From an uncultured Collinsella sp. (lineage in GTDB: Bacteria > Actinomycetota > Coriobacteriia > Coriobacteriales > Coriobacteriaceae), in NCBI GenBank assembly GCA_900550965.1, contig URUC01000062.1, positions 1 through 12,008 on the forward strand: a stretch of DNA of 12,008 nt, written 5' to 3'. The translations under genes and the position numbers were made by a program. Below are positions 1-4,866 of the stretch, piece by piece. The notes beneath the pieces are model-generated. The model did no database searches, was not told where the DNA came from, and saw nothing but the letters and a program-made list of their open reading frames with translations. How positions within the stretch are numbered: the first letter of the stretch is position 1; each line of letters starts with the position of its first letter.

Positions 1-1368
1 CTCATCGAGCGCGTCGACGGCCAGCGTCTCCTCGGCAATCCAATCACGGTAGGGCTTTTCCTTGGCGTAACGGGCGCGCAGCTCGTCGTTGTAGATCACG
101 CGGCCGCGGGCAAAGTCGACCTCGAGCATCTGACCCGGTCCCAAGCAGCCACTCGTCAGGATGTTCTCGGGGCGCACCTCGATGGTGCCCACCTCGCTCG
201 CCAGCATAAAGCGGCCGTCGCGCGTCACGTAGTAGCGAGCCGGGCGCAGGCCGTTACGGTCGAGGGCGGCACCCAGGGTACGGCCATCGGTAAAGGCGAT
301 AGCGGCAGGACCGTCCCACGGCTCCATGAGCATGGACTGGTAGGCGTCGTAGGCGCGGCGCTCCTCACTCAGGCTGTCGTTGTGGTCCCACGGCTCAGGC
401 AGCAGCATGGACGCAGCGCGCGTAAGCGGGCGACCGTTCATAACCAAAAACTCAAGCACGTTGTCCAAAATCGCGGAGTCGGAGCCCTCGCGGTTGATGA
501 TGGGCATCACGCGCTCAAGATCATGCTGCAGCACGGGGCTGTACAGGTTGGGTTCGCGGGCGCGAATCCAGTTGACGTTGCCCTTGAGAGTGTTGATCTC
601 GCCGTTGTGGATGATAAAGCGGTTGGGGTGCGCGCGCTCCCAGCTGGGCGTGGTGTTGGTGGAGTAGCGCGAGTGGACGAGCGCAACGGCCGTCTTGACG
701 GCGGCGTCGTTGAGATCGATGAAGAAGCGGCGCATCTGCGTGGCGACGAGCATGCCCTTGTACACGATAGTGCGCGAGCTCATGGAGCAGACGTAGAAGA
801 TCTTGTCGCGCAGGGCAAACTCGGCGTCGGCCTTCTTCTCGATGGTGCGGCGGCACACATACAGACGGCGCTCGAAGGCGTCACCCGCCGGCGTATCGTC
901 GGGGCGCCCCAGAAAGGCCTGCAGGATGGTAGGCATGCAGGCGCGGGCTGTCTCGCCCAGGTCATGCGGATCGACCGGCACCTCGCGCCAAAAGAGCAGC
1001 GGCACGCCGGCCTCAGCGCAGCCCTCCTCAAACACGCGATGGGCATCCTCTACGCCCCTGTCGTCCTGTGGGAAGAACAGCATGGCCACGCCATAGTCGC
1101 CCTCTGCCGGCAGAATCTGGCCGCACTTTTGAGCCTCTTTACGGAAAAAGTGATGCGGAACCTGGAACAAGATGCCAGCGCCGTCGCCGGTGTTCTTCTC
1201 GAGTCCCGTACCGCCGCGGTGCTCCAAGTTGACCAGAATGGACAGTGCATCGTCCAGAATCTGGTGATGGCGCTCACCGTTGATATCGGCAAGCGCGCCG
1301 ATGCCACATGCATCGTGGTCGAATTCGGGGCGATAAAGGCCCTGCTGCTGAGCGGAATCTGCCTGCAT
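1..1368 (-). CDS. gltB: Glutamate synthase large subunit, N-terminal part (cut by window edge)
   Basis: This is the amino-terminal 456 residues of the large subunit of glutamate synthase (GOGAT). The enzyme transfers the glutamine amide to 2-oxoglutarate and makes two glutamates in the cytoplasm. The visible part is the class-II glutamine amidotransferase domain. The start at 1368 is supported by GGGGAGGA a few bases upstream. Cys21 in DACGIG should be the N-terminal nucleophile after removal of a 20-residue propeptide, as is known for the family. Conserved blocks are NLEHRGG, NTGDGAGILFQ, RYSTNTTPSWERAHPNR, HNGEINTLKGNVNW, MEPWDGPAAIAFTDG and LDRNGLRPARYY. The frame is open to base 1, so the linker, FMN/synthase domain and C-terminal domain lie outside the window. 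It is divergent from mntH; the long gap between them holds repeats. I could not pick out a convincing promoter. Identity is very likely; the small subunit gltD is not visible. Confidence 0.95.
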   Translation of the reverse strand, partial: MQADSAQQQGLYRPEFDHDACGIGALADINGERHHQILDDALSILVNLEHRGGTGLEKNTGDGAGILFQVPHHFFRKEAQKCGQILPAEGDYGVAMLFFPQDDRGVEDAHRVFEEGCAEAGVPLLFWREVPVDPHDLGETARACMPTILQAFLGRPDDTPAGDAFERRLYVCRRTIEKKADAEFALRDKIFYVCSMSSRTIVYKGMLVATQMRRFFIDLNDAAVKTAVALVHSRYSTNTTPSWERAHPNRFIIHNGEINTLKGNVNWIRAREPNLYSPVLQHDLERVMPIINREGSDSAILDNVLEFLVMNGRPLTRAASMLLPEPWDHNDSLSEERRAYDAYQSMLMEPWDGPAAIAFTDGRTLGAALDRNGLRPARYYVTRDGRFMLASEVGTIEVRPENILTSGCLGPGQMLEVDFARGRVIYNDELRARYAKEKPYRDWIAEETLAVDALDE

Positions 1369-1549
1369 CGCGATCCTCCCCTAGATATTTAGACAGTCAG
1401 TTGAATAGGCATAGTAGGAGCATCGCCGGCCCGTTGTGTTTCCCGCCCGTTTCGAAACAATCGCGTAACGCACGCCGGCCATCAACGCCTTGCTATCAAA
1501 CATGTACGTCAGCCCCCAAGTTCGGCTTCTAAGCTCACCGCTTCAAACA

Positions 1550-1604
1550 TCTCAATCTGTAACAGGAGGAACCGATTTTGGCACCTAGATGTTACAGATT
1601 GAGA
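1550..1604. repeat. Palindromic repeat unit 1 (upstream of mntH)
   Basis: The left arm TCTCAATCTGTAACA (1550-1564) and its perfect reverse complement (1590-1604) enclose a 25-base loop. The match extends one base outward on both sides (1549 and 1605), giving a 16-bp perfect stem. This is an A-type unit (CAATC/GATTG). A 25-base linker containing GGACGGTTTTGGTT leads to unit 2. Confidence 0.95.
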
Positions 1605-1629
1605 TTTTCTGCAGGACGGTTTTGGTTCA

Positions 1630-1684
1630 TCTCGATCTGTAACACCTAGGCCCAATTTCCATCCCTAGTTGTTACAGATCGAGA
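1630..1684. repeat. Palindromic repeat unit 2 (upstream of mntH)
   Basis: Arms TCTCGATCTGTAACA (1630-1644) and TGTTACAGATCGAGA (1670-1684) are perfectly complementary with a 25-base loop. It starts exactly 80 bases after unit 1. Inside the loop, CTAGG (1646-1650) pairs with CCTAG (1664-1668), so the stem continues after a one-base mismatch. This is a G-type unit (CGATC/GATCG): both arms changed together relative to unit 1. Confidence 0.95.
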
Positions 1685-1807
1685 CACTTCGGCAGTCCCC
1701 TTTCACCATCCTACTCAAATACGGCAGTTTTGTTTGTCTTGGTTAACTTTTGAGCCTAAAACGGGTATCCTTTGCGGCGTCAAACAAACGGCACGCAGGA
1801 GCGTACC

Positions 1808-3064
1808 ATGCTCAACCATCTCAAACAACACTTTGGTTCCCGGCGCACCGGCGGTCACGGAGGCCTAGACATTGCGCGGCATATCGGCCCCGGGCTGCTC
1901 GTGACCGTCGGCTTTATCGACCCGGGCAACTGGGCCTCCAATATGGCCGCGGGCTCGCAGTTTGGCTACGCGCTGCTGTGGATCGTCACGCTGTCCACGA
2001 TTATGCTCATCGTGCTGCAGCACAACGCGGCGCACCTGGGTATCGCCACGGGCGCCTGCCTTGCCGAGGCCACGACACGCTACCTCCCCCGCTTCGTTGG
2101 ACGCACGGTACTCGCCAGTGCCTATCTCGCGACTGTCGCCACCGCCATGGCCGAAGTCCTGGGTGGCGCGATTGCCCTTCAAATGCTCTTTGGGCTGCCC
2201 GTGCGCGCGGGCTGCGTCATCGTAGCGGCAGTATCGATGGCGATGCTCATGACGAACTCCTACAAGCGTGCCGAACGCTGGATCATCGCCTTCGTAGGCG
2301 TGGTAGGACTCTCGTTTTTGGCCGAGCTTGCACTAGTCAAGGTCGACTGGCCGCAAGCCGCCACAAGCTGGATCACGCCCAGTATGCCCACTGGCTCTGC
2401 CGCGATTATCGTGAGTGTCCTGGGTGCGGTCGTTATGCCCCACAACCTTTTCCTGCACTCCGAGGTCATCCAATCCATGCACTTCGAAGGCCAAGGCGAG
2501 CAAGTTATCGAAGAACGTCTGCACTACGAGCTCTTCGACACGCTCTTTTCGATGGGCGTGGGCTGGGCAATCAACTCGGCCATGGTCATCCTTGCCGCAA
2601 CGACCTTCTTTGCGCACGGCATGGTCGTAGACGACCTCGCCGTCGCAGCGGCCACGCTCTCCCCCATCTTGGGCCCGGCGAGCTCGACCATCTTTGCGGT
2701 AGCGCTGCTGTTCGCGGGCCTCTCGAGTAGCGTGACGGCGGGCATGGCGGCAGGCACCATCACTGCGGGCATGTTCGACGAGGAATACGACATCCACGAC
2801 CGACATTCCTCGATCGGGGTGGCGGCCTGTTTCGTCGGCGCAGTGGCGGCGTGCTTGGTCGTCCCGAATCCTTTTGAGGGTCTCATTTGGAGTCAGGCAC
2901 TGCTGTCGCTTCAGCTGCCGATTACGGTCTTTGTGCTCATACGACTCACCAGTTCGCCCCGCGTCATGGGCAAATACGCCAACTCGCGCCCGCTCAACGC
3001 GCTGCTCGTAGGGATCGGTGCCATCGTGACGATTCTCGATGTCGTGTTGTTGACAGGGATGTAA
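1808..3064 (+). CDS. mntH: Nramp-family divalent metal (Mn2+/Fe2+) transporter MntH
   Basis: This is a 418-residue multi-spanning inner-membrane protein of the Nramp family, which imports Mn2+ or Fe2+ with protons. ATG at 1808 has AGGAG at 1797-1801. A TTG at 1772 would add 12 residues but has no good ribosome binding site and would place the Shine-Dalgarno inside the gene. Family hallmarks are visible: DPGN at residues 38-41 in TM1, and MPHN at 210-213 in the broken TM6. The Met of the latter is the metal-selective residue that marks transition-metal transporters and is missing in the Al/Mg relatives. The length matches bacterial MntH (about 410-430). About eleven hydrophobic segments are expected. 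It stands alone: gltB diverges upstream and the next gene downstream converges on it. Palindromic repeat units lie on both sides, the first only 28 bases after the stop. Mn versus Fe preference cannot be read from the sequence. Confidence 0.95.
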   Translation: MLNHLKQHFGSRRTGGHGGLDIARHIGPGLLVTVGFIDPGNWASNMAAGSQFGYALLWIVTLSTIMLIVLQHNAAHLGIATGACLAEATTRYLPRFVGRTVLASAYLATVATAMAEVLGGAIALQMLFGLPVRAGCVIVAAVSMAMLMTNSYKRAERWIIAFVGVVGLSFLAELALVKVDWPQAATSWITPSMPTGSAAIIVSVLGAVVMPHNLFLHSEVIQSMHFEGQGEQVIEERLHYELFDTLFSMGVGWAINSAMVILAATTFFAHGMVVDDLAVAAATLSPILGPASSTIFAVALLFAGLSSSVTAGMAAGTITAGMFDEEYDIHDRHSSIGVAACFVGAVAACLVVPNPFEGLIWSQALLSLQLPITVFVLIRLTSSPRVMGKYANSRPLNALLVGIGAIVTILDVVLLTGM

Positions 3065-3092
3065 TGGGACGGGGCACCTACCCAGGCAAACG

Positions 3093-3147
3093 TCTCGATC
3101 TGTAACATCTAGACCCTCTTTTGATGTCTAGATGTTACAGATCGAGA
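3093..3147. repeat. Palindromic repeat unit 3 (just after mntH)
   Basis: This is the best-paired unit. A 22-base left arm (3093-3114, TCTCGATCTGTAACA followed by TCTAGAC) is perfectly complementary to 3126-3147, leaving an 11-base loop. The core 15-bp arms keep the same 25-base separation as in the other units. It begins 28 bases after the mntH stop codon, so it would form a very stable 3'-end hairpin in the mntH transcript. No T-run follows, so it is not a classic intrinsic terminator. It might protect the 3' end or act as a terminator without a U-tract. Confidence 0.95.
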
Positions 3148-3172
3148 TCATTCCGAAGGACAGCTCCGTTTG

Positions 3173-3227
3173 TCTCAATCTGTAACAAGTGGACCCAATT
3201 TCCACCGTTAGATGTTACAGATTGAGA
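3173..3227. repeat. Palindromic repeat unit 4
   Basis: Arms TCTCAATCTGTAACA (3173-3187) and TGTTACAGATTGAGA (3213-3227) pair perfectly over 15 bp. The unit starts exactly 80 bases after unit 3. Its loop shares CCCAATTTCCA with the loop of upstream unit 2. The linker that follows shares GGACGGTTTTGGTT with the linker after unit 1. Confidence 0.95.
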
Positions 3228-3252
3228 TCTTCTTCCGGACGGTTTTGGTTTG

Positions 3253-3307
3253 TCTCGATCTGTAACAGGAAGACCCGTTTTGAGCCGTTAGACGTTACAG
3301 ATTAAGA
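3253..3307. repeat. Palindromic repeat unit 5 (partly decayed)
   Basis: The left arm TCTCGATCTGTAACA (3253-3267) starts exactly 80 bases after unit 4. The right arm CGTTACAGATTAAGA (3293-3307) differs from perfect complementarity at three positions, one of which can be a G-U pair in RNA. Three outer bases extend the pairing (3250-3252 with 3308-3310). Its loop resembles that of unit 1. Confidence 0.9.
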
Positions 3308-3374
3308 CAAAAGGTCGACCGGACTCACAACAGACAGGATCGGCCAACAGCAACCGTGATCCCTTGGGGGCGGA

Positions 3375-3412
3375 GGAAAAGGGCCCCGGCCGAAAATTCG
3401 ACCGAGGCCCTT
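3375..3412 (-). terminator. Probable terminator of the rubredoxin gene
   Basis: On the minus strand, AAGGGCC pairs with GGCCCTT and the stem continues inward with mostly G-C and G-U pairs around an AATTTT loop. The hairpin is followed by TTTTCC (the stem's last TT plus two more Ts). It lies 40 bases past the rubredoxin stop. The U-run is short, so termination is probable rather than certain. Confidence 0.6.
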
Positions 3413-3451
3413 GGACAGAGCTATGTTCGGCTTTCGCCGTGTGTCTGCGAG

Positions 3452-3595
3452 CTACTCCTCGACGAGCTCAAACTGATCGGGACCGACGCCGCAGACCGGG
3501 CACACGTAGTCCTCGGGCAGCTCGGGCGTGTCGACCTCAACCTCGTAGCCACAAACGATGCACACGAACTTATACGTCTTCTTCTCCTCAGCCAT
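3452..3595 (-). CDS. Short rubredoxin-like protein (47 aa)
   Basis: This is a 47-residue soluble protein with two CxxC knuckles: Cys12/Cys15 (CIVCGYE) and Cys32/Cys35 (CPVCGVGPDQFE). This is the rubredoxin pattern for one Fe(SCys)4 centre that carries single electrons. Ordinary rubredoxins have 50-54 residues, with a YDP...GDP...G loop between the knuckles. Here that loop is missing: only 16 residues separate Cys15 and Cys32. The C-terminal block DYVCPVCGVGPDQFE is nevertheless classical. ATG at 3595 has GAGGAG six bases upstream. A good promoter with a dyad lies just upstream (3640-3667). The gene follows the flavin-reductase gene by 89 bases on the same strand, which points to a shared redox role. 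A zinc-ribbon function is possible, but the rubredoxin signature at the second knuckle favours iron. Confidence 0.85.
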   Translation of the reverse strand: MAEEKKTYKFVCIVCGYEVEVDTPELPEDYVCPVCGVGPDQFELVEE

Positions 3596-3639
3596 GATGT
3601 TCTCCTCTCGAACGCGACTGGTGATGTACTTCGCTTATT

Positions 3640-3667
3640 AGTATATGTTATCAATAATATAATGCAA
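3640..3667 (-). promoter_or_regulatory. Promoter of the rubredoxin gene with an internal dyad
   Basis: Reading the minus strand, TTGCAT (3667-3662), a 16-base spacer and TATACT (3645-3640) form a near-consensus sigma-70-type promoter. It lies 45 bases before the rubredoxin start. The spacer is largely an imperfect inverted repeat, TATGTTATCAATAATATA on the plus strand (3644-3661). It has the form TATnTTATnnATAAnATA and sits where a repressor would block RNA polymerase. The regulator is unknown; the layout resembles Fur/PerR-type boxes only in general shape. Confidence 0.6.
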
Positions 3668-3684
3668 GTATTTTTAAAACATTT

Positions 3685-4188
3685 CTAGCCTTGATACGAG
3701 GACGCCTTCGGAGGCGTCTTGCCCTTCAGGACCTTATGGTAGTAATCGTAGGTGAGCGGCGTCTCGTCACTCAAGCGCTCGGCATCCTCGACCTCGCCGA
3801 TAAACAGCAGATGCGTGCCAACATCCACAGTGTCGATCAAATGGCAGCTAAACAGGGCCGCCGCGTGCTCGGGCACATAGGGCATGCCCAGAGCCGTCTC
3901 GCGGGTCTCGTATTTGGCAAACTTGTCATAATCGCTGCTGGTGCGGAACCCAAAGTTACCGATGTAGAGCATATCGGCGGTCTGATCGATCACGGCCAGC
4001 GCGAACGCTTTGGCCGAAGCGATGACGCCCGAGGTGACGTTGTCCTTGTTCACTGCAACCGAAATGCGCGGCGGCATGGACGTCACCTGCACCGCTGTGT
4101 TGATAACGCAGCCGGCACGCAGCCCGTCTGCCGCGGCGCTCACCACGTACAGGCCGCTCGGCATGGTAAAGAACGCAGTTTTGTCCAT
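3685..4188 (-). CDS. Flavin reductase-domain protein (Hrb-type flavoprotein, FMN-binding)
   Basis: This is a 167-residue cytoplasmic FMN-binding split-barrel protein of the flavin reductase family. It resembles the N-terminal domain of the high-molecular-weight rubredoxin (Hrb) of acetogens, which passes electrons from NADH to a flavodiiron protein. Supporting segments are SGLYVVSA (11-18), INTAVQVTSMPPRISVAVNK (29-48), NFGFRTSSDYDKFA (78-91), VDVGTHLLFIGEV (121-133) and TYDYYHKVLKGKTPPK (146-161). In Hrb a rubredoxin domain follows this last segment; here the protein stops at residue 167 and a separate rubredoxin gene follows. ATG at 4188 has GGGGAG eight bases upstream. The frame is open further upstream to about 4311, but that part does not resemble the family and contains hairpins. 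Reaction and partner are inferred from family membership. Confidence 0.88.
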   Translation of the reverse strand: MDKTAFFTMPSGLYVVSAAADGLRAGCVINTAVQVTSMPPRISVAVNKDNVTSGVIASAKAFALAVIDQTADMLYIGNFGFRTSSDYDKFAKYETRETALGMPYVPEHAAALFSCHLIDTVDVGTHLLFIGEVEDAERLSDETPLTYDYYHKVLKGKTPPKASSYQG

Positions 4189-4239
4189 AACGATCACTCC
4201 CCTAGCTCGGGTTGGAACCTCATGGATGTATGTACCCAC

Positions 4240-4267
4240 AAAAAAGGCAGCGCCCATAACGGACGCC
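4240..4267 (-). terminator. Possible terminator of the TPR-smpB transcript
   Basis: On the minus strand GGCGTCC (4267-4261), loop GTTAT and GGGCGCT (4255-4249) form a seven-pair stem with G-U pairs, followed by GCC and six Ts (4245-4240). The T-run is clear but begins three bases after the stem. It lies about 130 bases past the smpB stop and ahead of the flavin-reductase gene. Confidence 0.45.
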
Positions 4268-4272
4268 ACCTT

Positions 4273-4288
4273 TGAAACATATGTGTCA
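4273..4288. promoter_or_regulatory. Dyad upstream of the flavin-reductase gene (candidate operator)
   Basis: TGAAACATATGTGTCA is symmetrical at seven of eight base pairs around the centre of ACATATGT. It sits about 85 bases before the flavin-reductase start. It looks like a binding site for a dimeric regulator, but no promoter is clearly placed beside it and it is unlike the dyad before the rubredoxin gene. Confidence 0.3.
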
Positions 4289-4319
4289 GAACAGTAAGAA
4301 AGATGAGACACCCGCAGCT

Positions 4320-4379
4320 GCGGTGAAATAGGGACTGAATAGCCCCCTCAAACAGGCAAACCAGTCCGTATTCCACCGC
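4320..4379 (-). other. Large stem-loop in the smpB 3' region
   Basis: Bases 4320-4337 and 4362-4379 are reverse complements over 18 positions with two differences. One can be a G-U pair in the minus-strand RNA, leaving a single C-C mismatch; the loop is 24 bases. It starts 16 bases after the smpB stop and is followed by the palindrome GCAGCTGC, not by a U-run. It could be a 3'-end stabiliser or part of a small RNA. I found no match to tmRNA features such as the T-arm or tag frame. Confidence 0.7.
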
Positions 4380-4395
4380 AACTTATGAAGGACGG

Positions 4396-4866
4396 TCAGC
4401 GGTTGCGTTCCTTGAGGGCGCGGTCGATCTCGCGTTGGACATCACGCTTGGCCATGTCCTCGCGCTTGTCGTAGAGCTTCTTGCCGCGACCCAGGCCCAG
4501 CAGCAGTTTTACGCGACCGTCGGTATTAAAGTAGAGCTCCAACGGAACCAGCGCATAACCACGGTTGCGAAGTTTGCCGTCAAGAAAGTCGATCTCCTTG
4601 CGGTGCAGCAGCAGACGGCGCCGACGGTCGGGATCGCGATTCCACACGCCACCATGGCTATAAGGGTGGATATGCAGGCCGACGAGCCAGCACTCCCCAC
4701 CACGAATCAGTGCGAAGGTATCGGTAATCTGGCACGCGCGCTCGCGAATCGACTTGACCTCGGTACCGCTCAGCTCAATACCGCACTCAAACGTCTCATC
4801 GATAAAGTACTCGTGATGTGCCGAGCGATTCTTGGAAATGAGCTTGCGCTCGCGCTTACTGGGCAT
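4396..4866 (-). CDS. smpB: SsrA (tmRNA)-binding protein SmpB
   Basis: SmpB binds tmRNA and delivers it to stalled ribosomes in trans-translation, with its C-terminal tail filling the empty mRNA channel. The 156-residue length is usual. Conserved blocks in order are NRSAHHEYFIDETFECGIEL, GTEVKSIRERACQITDTFA, WLVGLHIHPYSHGG, RRRLLLHRKEIDFL, YALVPLELYFN and the basic tail RGKKLYDKREDMAKRDVQRE ending in RALKERNR. ATG at 4866 is chosen because AAGGAGG lies six bases upstream and the family begins here; an upstream ATG at 4944 would add 26 unrelated residues. The start overlaps the end of the preceding TPR gene by 11 bases, so translation is probably coupled. The tmRNA gene (ssrA), a common neighbour, is not in the window. 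Confidence 0.97.
   Translation of the reverse strand: MPSKRERKLISKNRSAHHEYFIDETFECGIELSGTEVKSIRERACQITDTFALIRGGECWLVGLHIHPYSHGGVWNRDPDRRRRLLLHRKEIDFLDGKLRNRGYALVPLELYFNTDGRVKLLLGLGRGKKLYDKREDMAKRDVQREIDRALKERNR

Larger units (their letters stand above)
1369..1807. other. Divergent gltB-mntH intergenic region
   Basis: These 439 bases have no credible gene. The part next to gltB (1369-1540) shows only the gltB ribosome binding site and no repeat. The middle (1550-1684) holds two palindromic repeat units, listed separately. The part next to mntH (1685-1807) is AT-richer. It includes TTTTGTTTGTCTTGG at about 1728-1742, which resembles the linker between repeat units and may be a decayed arm. A TATCCT element at 1766-1771 could serve as a -10 for mntH, but no -35 at good spacing is visible. 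The TTTTGAGCCTAAAA dyad-like stretch at about 1747-1760 has the look of half of a metal-regulator box. That reading is weak. Confidence 0.6.
3065..3451. other. Convergent mntH-rubredoxin intergenic region
   Basis: This is the gap between the convergent mntH and rubredoxin genes. It carries three palindromic repeat units (3093-3307), a stretch of about 65 bases with nothing recognisable (3311-3375), and a GC-rich hairpin at 3375-3412 that fits a terminator for the minus-strand rubredoxin gene. No gene is supported. Short open frames here run across the repeats. Confidence 0.7.

Noticed and set aside
382..1392. 336-residue open frame on the plus strand
   Set aside because: It is the reverse-strand shadow of gltB. 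The minus frame carries clear glutamate synthase motifs, while this one is Ala/Val/Asp-rich without any recognisable motif.
1685..1807. Manganese riboswitch (yybP-ykoY type) before mntH
   Set aside because: I could not find the conserved paired elements. The leader is short and shows no terminator or anti-terminator arrangement.
1750..2730. 326-residue plus-strand frame inside mntH
   Set aside because: Arg/Pro/His-rich shadow in another frame of mntH, whose own frame has DPGN and MPHN motifs.
1550..3307. CRISPR array as an explanation for the evenly spaced repeats
   Set aside because: Repeats are only 15 bp and alternate in orientation, the intervening 25-base segments are related to each other rather than unique, and no cas gene is present.
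4240..4395. tmRNA gene (ssrA) downstream of smpB
   Set aside because: The gap is too short for a tmRNA of about 350 bases, and no alanyl acceptor end, T-arm or tag-peptide frame is visible.
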